In this document: positions 10,145-17,519 of the stretch, in pieces
How positions within the stretch are numbered: the stretch's first letter is position 1
Layout: every line of letters begins with the position of its first letter
Source: MFD01213-c1 sp963704405
GTDB lineage: Bacteria > Planctomycetota > Phycisphaerae > Tepidisphaerales > Tepidisphaeraceae
Direction of reading: 5' to 3'
Assembly (NCBI GenBank): GCA_963704405.1
Contig: OY969903.1
Span: 2,852,001 to 2,916,000, forward strand
Length of the DNA stretch: 64,000 bases
Notes under the pieces: generated by a model
Database searches by the model: none
Told to the model about the DNA's origin: nothing
What the model saw: only the letters and a program-made list of their open reading frames with translations
Program-made: the position numbers and the translations under genes

Positions 10145-10381
10145 ATGCCCGATTCAGAAGATAACCGCATTATCATCGACCCCAAGATACTCGTCGGCAA
10201 ACCGATTATTCGCGGCACGCGCATCGCAGTGGAATTCCTGATCGATCTTTTGACCGAAGGATGGTCAAACCAGCAAATCCTTGAGAATTATCCGCACCTT
10301 AAACAAGAGGATATTGCCGCCTGCCTGCGATACGCCGGTTCGATCATGAAGCAGGAGCGCGTTTATCCCATTCCCGCCTGA
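10145..10381 (+). CDS. DUF433 antitoxin
   Basis: A 78-residue protein with the DUF433 pattern: IIIDPKILVGKPIIRGTRIAVEFLIDLLTEGWSNQQILENYP followed by DIAACLRYA. DUF433 proteins have a winged-helix-like DNA-binding fold and act as antitoxins and autorepressors in pairs with PIN-like DUF5615 toxins. AAGGAG lies upstream of ATG 10145. The toxin gene starts 30 bp downstream, so the pair is one operon, and the gap between direct repeats suggests the pair moved as a unit. The protein likely binds its own promoter, which would lie in the left repeat region. Confidence 0.9.
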   Translation: MPDSEDNRIIIDPKILVGKPIIRGTRIAVEFLIDLLTEGWSNQQILENYPHLKQEDIAACLRYAGSIMKQERVYPIPA

Positions 10382-10411
10382 CCCCCCCGATCTTTTTTCG
10401 ACTTTGACAAA

Positions 10412-10771
10412 ATGGCCCGCTTCCTCGCCAATGAAAACGCCCCGCGTGAAGCTGTTGTTGCTGCACGCACGGCTGGTTTCGATGTCGGCTGGATGGTCGA
10501 ACTGCAACCCGGCGCCAACGATGAAATGGTTCTCCGCCTCGCTCAGCAAGATCATCGCGTACTGATCACCTTCGACAAGGATTTCGGCGAACTCGTGTTT
10601 CGTCGCGGGCTCGCCGGCTCTCGCGGCGTCATCATCCTGCTCCGCCCTCGACTTCGTTCTCCTGAGTTTGTTAGTGCATTCATCGTGAAGGTTCTCTCAC
10701 AACCTGTCGATTGGACCAGCCATTTCACCGTCGCCCGTGAAGGCTCGATCCGCGTCATCCCACTGCGATAA
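10412..10771 (+). CDS. DUF5615 PIN-like toxin
   Basis: A 119-residue PIN-like (Mut7-C/DUF5615) protein. It begins MARFLANENAP, the first acidic site of the family being usually DEN (here NEN with E8 retained). It continues with DEMVLRLAQQDHRVLITFDKDFGELVF, which supplies the DKDFGE acidic cluster, and RGVIILLRPR. These proteins are predicted RNases that act as toxins with DUF433 partners. The replacement of the usual Asp in the first motif by Asn might weaken metal binding, though the neighbouring Glu could compensate. It lies 30 bp after the antitoxin gene and the right direct repeat begins 60 bp after its stop. Confidence 0.88.
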   Translation: MARFLANENAPREAVVAARTAGFDVGWMVELQPGANDEMVLRLAQQDHRVLITFDKDFGELVFRRGLAGSRGVIILLRPRLRSPEFVSAFIVKVLSQPVDWTSHFTVAREGSIRVIPLR

Positions 10772-10831
10772 AACGATGATCGTCGTCGCGGCCTACCCTG
10801 AGCCTGCCCGCCCTGAGCTCGTCCAACGGCC

Positions 10832-10911
10832 GAAGGGCAGCAAGCGGCCTGCGGTGAGCGTGTCGAACCGAATCAACTCAGCGTAAGACTGACGATGGAT
10901 AGCGTTCGCAT
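10832..10911. repeat. Direct repeat, right copy
   Basis: Second copy of the 80-bp repeat at 10002-10081. It is preceded by CCCTGAGC-type sequence at 10796-10820, resembling the widespread 'CCCTGAGCCTGTCGAAGGG' intergenic palindromes. The IS110 remnant begins at or close to its right edge. Confidence 0.8.
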
Positions 10912-11635
10912 ACATCCGCTATCAGCATCTTCGCTCCCACGATCTGGACGATCTATCGGCACAACGCCTGGGCACAGGTGTTCGTCAGGGTAACCGCATT
11001 CTCCTGTAAGTCCTGAAAAGATGCCTGAGCGCCTGACGAGCGATCCTGGTTTTCAAATCGCCAATGCAGATCGCCCACATGGACCGGCGGAGAATGCGGT
11101 TGCCCTGAGGTGTTCGTGCAGAAGATCAGTCACGGTTCCAAAGCGCGGCGGAAGCTGGCGATCGTCGCGTTGGCCAGGAAGGTGCTGATCATTCTGTGGG
11201 GCATGCTCAAGAGCAACCAGCCGTTCCGCTCGCCGTCGACTGCGGTGGCAATGAACTAAAAAGCGGTTGACCTGAAATACAAGCCAGACCTGCCGCTTTG
11301 AATGCAGATGTTGTGCGACACGCCAGTGACCTTGGCTAACCAGCTGTGACCAGAAGAGTCATGTAGCAGCGAATAAGGCCCGGTGAGTTGTTTGGGTGAA
11401 TGAGGCTCCTGATAAAAAACAGACAGCTTCGGGATGACCATCGAATAGCTTGGCCTGAGCGAAGTTGAAGGGTCGGTTGAAGCGCACGGCTCTTGCATCA
11501 GCGGCAGATTTGCTTCGTAACTTGGGGGCTCTGCCCCAGGCCCCGCCTCGTAAGCCTCTTCCGCCTGTGGGCGGGAAGAAAAAGGCGAAGAAGAAACTGC
11601 GCGCCGACAAGCCCCTTGACGTTCGACGGGATTCA
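10912..11635 (+). mobile_element. IS110-family remnant A (transposase C-terminus, interrupted by a MITE)
   Basis: Two pieces of one transposase C-terminus are visible. The first reads IYRHNAWAQVFV up to 10985; the second reads QKISHGSKARRKLAIVALAR and WGMLKSN from 11118 to a stop at 11257-11259. Together they match the end of IS110 transposases. A 122-bp element separates them. Downstream, 11488-11638 is ~90% identical to 13990-14136 in remnant C and ends in TTCATAGTC next to an attC-like half-site. The N-terminal half of the transposase is absent, so this copy is dead. The 11260-11490 part has no gene I can support. Confidence 0.75.
10986..11107. mobile_element. 122-bp MITE with 19-bp terminal inverted repeats
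   Basis: Left end CAGGGTAACCGCATTCTCC (10986-11004) and right end GGAGAATGCGGTTGCCCTG (11089-11107) are inverted repeats with one mismatch. The element is flanked by a perfect 10-bp direct repeat AGGTGTTCGT at 10976-10985 and 11108-11117. Removing the element and one copy of the direct repeat joins the two transposase pieces in frame (AQVFV-QKISH), which proves insertion. It has no coding capacity and must have been moved in trans. CAGGG ends with 8-10 bp duplications recall ISAs1-type elements, but that assignment is a guess. Confidence 0.88.
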
Positions 11636-11646
11636 TAGTCGGCTGG

Positions 11647-12111
11647 TTATGTCGCCGGTGGCTTATTGCTCGGCGGTTTAAATTGCCGACCAAATGCGAA
11701 GCCGGTCGCAAACGTGATGATCGGCAGCCCCTCGGAAGGTTTAACCAGGCTTGCGGACATGAGCATGCAGATGAGCCCGACGACGAAAACTGCCAGCAGC
11801 GTCTGAGACTGCAGGAAGCCGCTTTGATAAAGGGCTCGCCCCATTCCGAGGGCGTCACCTGAGCCGGGAAAAATGTTATCGTTCGCGATTATCAGAGCAA
11901 TGATCGAGTAGACGATCGATGCGAGCGAAATCAGTACGGTGAGCCCTGCAAACAGCATGGTGAGTGCGCTCAGACCACTCTCGGGCTTGCGGCTGAGATA
12001 GCCGATTAGTAAAGCGCCCGCAACCAGAAGTACCAAGGGCAAGAGAATGCCCGCGATGGCAGCGGTGATCTGCCGAGCCGTACGACCCGTCCATTGATTG
12101 TCTTCCGGCAA
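11647..12111 (-). CDS. Cassette gene 1: small multi-helix membrane protein
   Basis: A 154-residue protein from TTG 12111, chosen because GGAG lies 6 bases upstream and the attC-like core CATAAC ends just before it. Three hydrophobic helices are visible at about residues 17-38, 46-74 and 100-125 (ITAAIAGILLPLVLLVAGAL, LISLASIVYSIIALI, LLAVFVVGLICMLM). The stop codon TAA lies inside the GTTAT core of the next half-site at 11646-11652, the tight packing seen in integron cassettes. I do not recognise a family. An inner-membrane location is likely; function unknown. Confidence 0.75.
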   Translation of the reverse strand: MPEDNQWTGRTARQITAAIAGILLPLVLLVAGALLIGYLSRKPESGLSALTMLFAGLTVLISLASIVYSIIALIIANDNIFPGSGDALGMGRALYQSGFLQSQTLLAVFVVGLICMLMSASLVKPSEGLPIITFATGFAFGRQFKPPSNKPPAT

Positions 12112-12126
12112 GGTGCGCTCCTAGGC

Positions 12127-12221
12127 GACATAACGGATGACGTTCTGTGGCGGGCAACGCGACGCGCTGACAATCGCCAAGATTAAAGAGAATACCATTC
12201 GCGACGCGGGCCCGTCCACAG
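12127..12221 (-). other. attC-like site b, left part (split by IS remnant B)
   Basis: It starts GACATAACGGATGACG and CTGTGGCGGGC, the same arm as in the intact sites at 14594 and 15054. It ends in GGGCCCGTCCACAG, the beginning of the opposite arm. The rest of that arm (GTGGCGGGTTATGC, 12945-12958) lies after ~720 bp of decayed IS DNA. The site sits directly upstream of cassette gene 1 and downstream of the transglutaminase-like gene on the minus strand. Confidence 0.65.
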
Positions 12222-12941
12222 CAAAGAACCCATGCAATCCCGCGGCGGATCGGTAAAGATCGGCCGCGGTCCTCTACCAAAGGAGATTGCATGAGCTATC
12301 AGACCATTGTGGCTTTGGATCTGGGCAAGTTCAAGTCGGTTTTGTGCGTCATGGATGTCGCGACACGGACCCATCGGTTTCTGGCCGTTGAGTCAACGCC
12401 GGAGCTGATCCGCCAGGTGGTGCGGCAGCATTGTTCGCTCGATCCGGCTCAGACCCAGGTGGTGTTCGAGACCTGTGATTTGCTTCGCAACCGGGGCTCA
12501 CGGCCAGCGCACGCGACGCAAGCAGGCGGCGGTGGCGTTGGCGCGCAAGATCCTGATCTGGTGCTGGGCGATCTTGAGAGACAATAGCGTGTGGGACGAG
12601 TCGCGCGGCCTCGCGCCGGTCGTCACCTGAGCACAAACAGCCAAGACATCTGAGAATGAACGACGAGACTGACCCAGTGATCAAGCGATGAACGACGCAG
12701 CGGACAAGTTCGCAGCAGGATGAGTAAGCACGAACCGGCCAAGCTCGAATAACCCGCGGGCAGCGATCGAAAGATCGTGACGCCCCCATTTGGAATGAGC
12801 CAGCCGGTTGATTGTAGAGTTGAATGAGGCCCGGCGCGACTGCGTAAACTCACGACGCCGGTGACTTCGAATAGTGGTCTGACCCTCACCCGCGCGAACA
12901 CGAAGCTGACGAAGATTTATCGCTTGACAAGGAGGGCCTTC
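12222..12941 (+). mobile_element. IS110-family remnant B (internally deleted transposase)
   Basis: ATG at 12291 follows AAAGGAG and encodes the IS110 N-terminal RuvC-like start (ALDLGKFKSVLCVMD, then VVFETCDLLRNR at 12450-12500). The middle of the transposase is missing. The C-terminus (RRKQAAVALARKILIWCWAILRDN) resumes in another frame near 12507 and stops at 12627-12629. The 5' leader holds an inverted repeat (CCGCGGCGGATC / GATCGGCCGCGG, ~12239-12268) and is nearly identical to the leader of remnant C. The right end is CTTCATAGT. The ~300 bp after the stop contain no gene. The element lies inside an attC-like site. Confidence 0.75.
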
Positions 12942-12964
12942 ATAGTGGCGGGTTATGCGACGCT

Positions 12965-13684
12965 TCACGCACTCTTGCGACCGCCGTACAGTAGCTCAAA
13001 CGCCCGTCCGCGTAGCGTGTTCTGGAACAGCGGGTACTTTGAAAACAGTTCATCGCGAGAAGAGAATATCCCCGCATCACCGATGGCGAAGCGCGAAAGA
13101 TCGCATTTCGTCCCCTCGCACGCAGCCGACTTTCCGCGAAAGTCGATCGCGATATGAGATACGGCATCGAACAACGATTCACCGTCATTCTTGAAACCGA
13201 CTGGGTTGTGCCGTGCCAAAACCTCCGTTATGCCATAGAGTTCTTCTACATCCAGCCAATCACCGTGCACGAAAAACTGAGGCAAAACAAGCAATATCCG
13301 ATGCGGAATGAACGGGTGCGTGAACGTGAATCGTGGTGCCCAGAAGTGACCGTCAATCCACAGGCCCCGCACACGCGTGGGAATAGCATTGGCGCGGGCG
13401 AAAGCTTCGAGGCAAGCGAACCGCTGACTACAGGAGCCCTTCCGTTTCGCGAGCGTGACGGACACAGGTTGCAATTCGTCTACCGTGTAAACAGGCGCGA
13501 CTTCGGCACGGAGAAATTTGTGGCACGCCCGGAGGTAGTCGTCGGCATCATCCGAGGTCGAGCCGATGCGGAGCGCAGCCGTGCGGACCGCCTCGTTTCG
13601 AAAATCGAGTATCGCAGTGGGGCGAAGGGTTGCGTCGTCGGCTGACATTGCGGATGCGAGGGTGTCCGGTGTGCTGCGTCGCAT
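12965..13684 (-). CDS. Cassette gene 2: transglutaminase-like protein
   Basis: The product is 239 residues from the ATG that overlaps the attC core (13684); ATG 13648 is an alternative, and neither has a clear ribosome binding site. The middle reads VSVTLAKRKGSCSQRFACLEAFARANAIPTRVRGLWIDGHFW. That is the transglutaminase-like core: a Cys in GSCSQR at the head of a helix and a His in DGHFW on the next strand, with a later Asp such as GDWLDVEE as possible third member. Bacterial members are peptidases or amidases more often than crosslinkers. No signal peptide is seen. The stop at 12965 is a few bases from the half-site GTTATGC. This is one of few cassettes here with a recognisable fold. Confidence 0.75.
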   Translation of the reverse strand: MRRSTPDTLASAMSADDATLRPTAILDFRNEAVRTAALRIGSTSDDADDYLRACHKFLRAEVAPVYTVDELQPVSVTLAKRKGSCSQRFACLEAFARANAIPTRVRGLWIDGHFWAPRFTFTHPFIPHRILLVLPQFFVHGDWLDVEELYGITEVLARHNPVGFKNDGESLFDAVSHIAIDFRGKSAACEGTKCDLSRFAIGDAGIFSSRDELFSKYPLFQNTLRGRAFELLYGGRKSA

Positions 13685-13765
13685 AACGCAATGCCGTTCA
13701 GTGGCCGGGGCCGCGCCGACCGGCTCACGAATTAGGGTAACCGCTCGGCGGCCACGGTCCACTGC
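13681..13765 (-). other. attC-like site c, left part (split by IS remnant C)
   Basis: GCATAACGCAATGCCGTTCAGTGGCCG at the left, and GGCGGCCACGGTCCACTGC at the right, can pair (CAGTGG with CCACTG and flanking bases). The remaining end, GTCGTTTGGTTATGC, is found at 14136-14149 after remnant C. The first half is the upstream border of the transglutaminase-like cassette. Confidence 0.62.
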
Positions 13766-14136
13766 AGAGAACCCATGCAATCCCGCCGCGGATCGGTAAA
13801 GATCGGCCGCGGTCCTCTACCAAAGGAGATTGCATGGGCTATGCAACAATTCTCGCCATCGATCTGGGCAAGTTCAAGTCGGTTTTGTGCGTCATGGATG
13901 TCGCGACACGGACCCATCGGTTTCTGGCCGTTGAGTCAACGCCGGAGCTGATCCGCCAGGTGGTGCGGCAGCATTGTTCGCTCGATCCGGCTCTTGCATC
14001 AGCGACGGATTTGCTTCGCAACCGGGGCTCTGCCCCAGGCCCCGCCTCGTAAGCCTCTTCCGCCTGTGGGCGGAAAGAAAAAGGCGAAGAAGAAACTGCG
14101 CCGGAAAGCCCCTTGACGTTCGACGGGATTCATAGT
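13766..14136 (+). mobile_element. IS110-family remnant C (transposase N-terminus only)
   Basis: The leader and first ~52 codons from ATG 13834 (AIDLGKFKSVLCVMD) are almost identical to remnant B up to CTCGATCCGGCTC. They are then joined to a 150-bp 3' segment shared with remnant A (encoding KPLPPVGGKKKAKKKLR-like sequence, ending TTCATAGTC). No catalytic C-terminal part remains. The three remnants share ends (AGAACCCATGCAATCCC at the left, TTCATAGT at the right), so they derive from one element type. Confidence 0.72.
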
Positions 14137-14172
14137 CGTTTGGTTATGCGGCATGCTGTGCCACCCGCGAAA

Positions 14173-14580
14173 TCAGCTACGCAACCGAATGACCAGAATT
14201 GCAATCCATGCGAGTAGAAATGCTAACGGCAGCAAATTTTCTGGCGCAATGTAAACGCTCCAAGGTGCTGCGTCTGGGTAAAAACCCATGATGTCTGGAC
14301 CGACGTAATCTTTGGGATGATTCTCGCGCCAATGCTTGCGAATGCGTTGGACTGCGAACGTGGCTCCCAACAGGCCAATAAAGACCAAGATCGCAACAAC
14401 GGCACCTAGGAGAACCAGCACAATAGTCGCGCTTCGCGACTTGTCCCAGGCAAACGCAAGTGCTGCGAAGAGAAATCCTTGAAAATTTGCCAACCACGAG
14501 AGACGTCGATTGACCTGCTCGCTTTCATGCGCCGCCATCGTTCGCAGTGTTGATGCTAGATCACCAGTAGGATCGCCCAT
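14173..14580 (-). CDS. Cassette gene 3: membrane protein of unknown function
   Basis: ATG 14580 follows AGGAGG at close spacing, directly after an attC-like core (GTTATGC). The 135-residue product starts with a polar helical part (MGDPTGDLASTLRTMAAHESEQVNRRLSWLAN). It has two adjacent hydrophobic helices (FQGFLFAALAFAW; ATIVLVLLGAVVAILVFIGLLG), a soluble loop with HPKDYVGPDIMGF, and a last helix LLPLAFLLAWIAILVIRL. The plan resembles small membrane proteins often met in integron cassettes, but I cannot name a family. The gene is bounded by site c at its 3' side and site d at its 5' side. Confidence 0.75.
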   Translation of the reverse strand: MGDPTGDLASTLRTMAAHESEQVNRRLSWLANFQGFLFAALAFAWDKSRSATIVLVLLGAVVAILVFIGLLGATFAVQRIRKHWRENHPKDYVGPDIMGFYPDAAPWSVYIAPENLLPLAFLLAWIAILVIRLRS

Positions 14581-14593
14581 CACGCCTCCTGCT

Positions 14594-14699
14594 GCATAAC
14601 GGATGACGTTCCCTGGCCGGCAACGCGCGGGAGGGACGTCAGAGGAAAGACAAGGATACTTCGCGACGCGGGGAGGTCCAGAGCAACGGCTGGTTATAC
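14594..14699 (-). other. attC-like recombination site d (complete)
   Basis: 106 bp from GCATAAC (14594-14600) to GTTATAC (14693-14699), the inverse core and core of integron attC sites. Inner arms include GATGACGTTCCCTGG on the left and GGTCCAGAGCAACGGC on the right, which pair imperfectly and leave extra bases, as attC hairpins do. It separates cassette genes 3 and 4. The cores deviate by one base from the RYYYAAC/GTTRRRY consensus. Confidence 0.68.
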
Positions 14700-14714
14700 C
14701 CCCGTCAGTTGCCG

Positions 14715-15026
14715 TTACGTTTGTCCTTCGATGAGCACTACAAATGGAGTTGGAGCGTTGCTCACCCCGCCGATGTAAAGATCATTACCGCTTATAACTG
14801 CCGTTGATGAGCCAGACGCCAAATTATTCAGGAGGGTTGGATCTTCTCCGGAAACGTCCTCGGCAACGCCAAATCTTGCGCCAATACAGCTAGGTGTAAG
14901 TATCGTCCAGCGAAGCGCCGCCGTACCTCCAGGCGGACTTATGGTAAAGTTGTCACTCGCTCGCCAGTCCTGACCGGGCTGGGGACCATTGTTAACCGAA
15001 ACACGATTTAGTTCAGTCCAAGCCAT
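14715..15026 (-). CDS. Cassette gene 4: small protein of unknown function
   Basis: ATG 15026 is chosen for GGAG 7 bases upstream; a longer start at 15038 lacks one. The 103-residue product begins MAWTELNRVSVNNGPQPGQDWRASDNFTISPPGG and is rich in Gly, Ser, Thr and Asn, with predicted beta strands and no membrane segment or signal peptide. I do not recognise a family. The TAA stop at 14715 is only 16 bases from the GTTATAC core of site d. Being the sole gene between two complete attC-like sites, it is the cleanest cassette in the array. Confidence 0.7.
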   Translation of the reverse strand: MAWTELNRVSVNNGPQPGQDWRASDNFTISPPGGTAALRWTILTPSCIGARFGVAEDVSGEDPTLLNNLASGSSTAVISGNDLYIGGVSNAPTPFVVLIEGQT

Positions 15027-15053
15027 CGCGAACTCCATATGGATTTGTAGGCA

Positions 15054-15163
15054 GCATAACGGATGACGTTCTGTGGCGGGTCACGCTATCCGCCAGGGGA
15101 CGTTCAACGAGAGACAGGCTATCGACGGGACACGGACCCGTCCACAGTAGCGGCTGGTTATTC
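15054..15163 (-). other. attC-like recombination site e (complete)
   Basis: 110 bp from GCATAAC (15054-15060) to GTTATTC (15157-15163). The left arm CTGTGGCGGGTC is complementary to the right arm GACCCGTCCACAG with one bulged base, inside outer arms ATAACGGATGACG and GCGGCTGGTTAT that pair loosely. A bulged base and an unpaired central block are classic attC features. This site has the strongest fold of the set. Confidence 0.72.
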
Positions 15164-15407
15164 GCCCGACCGGAGGGGCTCACTAGAGGGAACCCGAAGC
15201 GAAAAAAACCGCAGGATGAACCACACAAGCGACCCGAGCCAGGACAAGATAGCGAAGACGCGAATGGCTTCGGCAGACCATTCGGGCGCGGTAATACACG
15301 AGGAAGCCGGAGAGGAAGGAGCCTTCGAGGTCTTCTGCGCCGCCAAGGAAGATGATCCATGCCCCGAGGCCCGAGGCGGCGAGAAAGATGAAAATGGCTG
15401 GCAGCAC
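15158..15407 (-). CDS. Cassette gene 5: small membrane protein (frameshift near 15300)
   Basis: The first part reads MLPAIFIFLAASGLGAWIIFLGGAEDLEGSFLSGFLVYY. The second, one base out of phase, reads APEWSAEAIRVFAILSWLGSLVWFILRFFSLRVPSSEPLRSGE. Dropping one C at 15297-15302 joins them into ~82 residues with two membrane helices. The stop TAA (15158-15160) lies inside the core of site e, as in gene 1. The start (GTG 15407) is uncertain because no ATG precedes the hydrophobic part and the frame is open upstream to ~15560. This is the last gene of the cluster on this side. Confidence 0.55.
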
Positions 15408-15671
15408 TCCCAGGGTCAGCCTCAGGGCGAATACTACTATTATCGCGCGCTTGGATGTCTGGAACGCCCAGACGCTTCGCGACGGCTCTGGATTGTCTAC
15501 CTGTCTTTTTAGGCGATTGTCAAGAAATAGAAAAATATTGAAGCGATTATTCGATCCCTAGCGGGAAGCGACCCTTGTCTGTTTCCGCGGGTTGCATAGA
15601 TTTAAGTTTAATCTGTGTGGTTCGTGAAATTCGTGGCTTTCTGTTTTTGGCGGGTGGATTAAGCTTGGGTT

Positions 15672-16169
15672 ATGGTTATTGAGTTGCCACATACGGCGGG
15701 GTGTTTGGTTTGTGGGGCGCAGAATGCGCGAGGGTTGCATCTTTCGCTTTTTGTGGAGGGGGAGACGGGGGTTGTGACGACGGAGTTTACGCCGCGGGGG
15801 GAGGAGATTGGGTTTTCGGGGATTGTGCATGGGGGTGTGATTGCGACGGTGGTGGATGAGGCGATGGTATGGGCGGCGACTTGGGCGGGGAAACGATTTT
15901 GTTTGTGCGGGGAGCTGACGACGCGATTTCGGCGGAGCGCGGAAGTGGGGCAGCGCGTGCTGGTGGAAGCGAAAGTGGAGTTTCGGAATCCGCGGCTGAT
16001 TCAGACCGTGGGGATGCTGAAGGATGAGTCGGGGCGGATTCTGGCCACGGCTTCGGGGAAGTATGTGCCGGTGTCGGTGGATCAGAATGCGGGATTTATG
16101 GCGACGCTGGTGGATGATCCCAGGACGGCGGTGGCGGCGGGGATGTTGCGGGGGTTGAGGCGGGATTGA
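15672..16169 (+). CDS. PaaI-type hotdog thioesterase
   Basis: A 165-residue single hotdog domain. The N-terminus CLVCGAQNARGLHLSLF is typical of the YiiD/PaaI-like thioesterase group, and GIVHGGVIATVVDEAMVWA supplies the hotdog helix with its Gly-rich entry (HGG) and the catalytic acidic residue (DEA). CGELTTRFRR and VEAKVEFR are the following strands. Such enzymes hydrolyse acyl-CoA thioesters in the cytoplasm; the acyl chain is unknown. The start ATG at 15672 follows an AT-rich leader without a strong ribosome binding site. The gene lies just outside the cassette cluster and reads away from it. Confidence 0.9.
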   Translation: MVIELPHTAGCLVCGAQNARGLHLSLFVEGETGVVTTEFTPRGEEIGFSGIVHGGVIATVVDEAMVWAATWAGKRFCLCGELTTRFRRSAEVGQRVLVEAKVEFRNPRLIQTVGMLKDESGRILATASGKYVPVSVDQNAGFMATLVDDPRTAVAAGMLRGLRRD

Positions 16170-16178
16170 GGGGAAATT

Positions 16179-16320
16179 TTAACGCGGAGGCGCGGAGAAA
16201 AAAGAGCTGAGTTTTAATTTTATTTCTCTGTGTTGCTGTGTTTGTGTGTGGGAGCTGGCTATTCCGCCACAAATGGGAGTTACAATGGTTGCGGGGAGGG
16301 GATGTTGATTTGTGGTGTGT
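16179..16320. repeat. Intergenic repeat AACGCGGAGGCGCGGAG
   Basis: The start of this gap (16181-16198) has AACGCGGAGGCGCGGAG followed by A-rich sequence. It is related to the palindromic element at 56272-56376 (AACGCAGAGTCGCGGAGG). No gene is seen. Confidence 0.4.
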
Positions 16321-17493
16321 TTAGTAGTCGCGGCGGCAGAAGAGGGAGGCGGCTAAGATGAGGGCGGCTAGTTCGAAGGCGCAGGAGGTGGCGAGGATCC
16401 AGGTGGTGGAGCGTTGGCGGAGGCGGATGTCGATTTCGGCGTTCAGGGCGCGGTCTTCGCGGCCTCGGACTCTCAGGGCGGGTTGGCCGCGGGTGGGGGT
16501 GGCGGGGTCTTCTTCTTCGACGGGGGGGAGTTCGGCGCGGCTGATGAGTTCTCTTTCCAGTAAGCCGATGGTTTCGGTGGTTTTGGGGAGGGGGGTGAGG
16601 ATGGCGTAGGCGATGCGGTGGGGAGTGCTGAAGCGGTCGGTCATCTTGGAGCGCTGATCACGGAGTTCGGCGAGGCGGGATTGGGTTTGGGTGTGGGTTT
16701 CCGGGGGGGCGAAGGCAAGCCAGCGTTCCCACCAGGGACCGGTGGTTGAGGGGGCGGATCGCTGGGTTGCGGGGGATGTGGCGGGATGGGCGAGTTCGGA
16801 TTCGGCGGCGGCGATTTGCTTATCGAGGCGGGCGGCGCGGCGGTCATCGAAGATTTGGGCACGGAGGAGGGAGATTTCCGTTTGATGCAGGCCCCAGATG
16901 ACGGCCCAGAACACAAAGGTGAGTAGGAGGGAGGCGACGGTGGAGCGGGTGAGGACGCCGAACAGGACGCACATGGAAAAGAGGTAGCTGAACATCAGCA
17001 CGACGAGGGGGATGGCGAGGAAGAGGGCGGGTTGCCAGGAACCGCCGCGCAGACCGAGAACCAGGAAGCTGGCGAGGGAGAAAACGGCGACCTGGAGGGT
17101 GACGAAGAGGAGGCCGCCGAGATATTTGGTGGCGAAGAGGCGGAGGCGGGAGAGGGGTTTGGAGAGATAGAGATCGATGGAACCACCGGCGAGAAAATCG
17201 GGGAAGATGCCGGCGGTGGAGACGAGGGCGAGGGCGGTGGCGAGCCAGGAGAGCCAGAACTTGATGCCGAGGCTGACGAAGAGGAGTTTGTAGAAAGTGG
17301 ATTTAGTGATGAGCGAGAGATAGACGAAGCGGAAGGGGGTTTCCCAGTTGAGGACTGTGATGTATTCGCCGCTGAGACCGACGATGCCGAACGCACCGAC
17401 GACGATGGCGGAGACGATAAGGACGACCCAGAAGAGGCGCTTTGCGTTGAGCTCACGGTAGGCGTCGAGAAGAAGGGCAAAGGTCTTGCTCAT
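16321..17493 (-). CDS. ABC-2 type transporter permease
   Basis: A 390-residue membrane protein with about six hydrophobic helices, including LFWVVLIVSAIVVGAFGIVGL, FWLSWLATALALVSTAGIF, YLGGLLFVTLQVAVFSLASFLVL, ALFLAIPLVVLMFSYLFSMCV, TVASLLLTFVFWAVIWGL and a last one near the C-terminus. A cytoplasmic or periplasmic loop rich in charged residues and Pro (about 215-340) precedes the final helix. The DFLAGGSIDLYLSKPLSRLRLFATKYL segment is typical of ABC-2/GldF-like permeases. The ATPase gene starts 27 bp upstream on the same strand, so the two form one exporter. Substrate unknown. Confidence 0.85.
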   Translation of the reverse strand: MSKTFALLLDAYRELNAKRLFWVVLIVSAIVVGAFGIVGLSGEYITVLNWETPFRFVYLSLITKSTFYKLLFVSLGIKFWLSWLATALALVSTAGIFPDFLAGGSIDLYLSKPLSRLRLFATKYLGGLLFVTLQVAVFSLASFLVLGLRGGSWQPALFLAIPLVVLMFSYLFSMCVLFGVLTRSTVASLLLTFVFWAVIWGLHQTEISLLRAQIFDDRRAARLDKQIAAAESELAHPATSPATQRSAPSTTGPWWERWLAFAPPETHTQTQSRLAELRDQRSKMTDRFSTPHRIAYAILTPLPKTTETIGLLERELISRAELPPVEEEDPATPTRGQPALRVRGREDRALNAEIDIRLRQRSTTWILATSCAFELAALILAASLFCRRDY

Positions 17494-17519
17494 GTTTTTT
17501 ATTGAGTGTTTGTGTGGGG

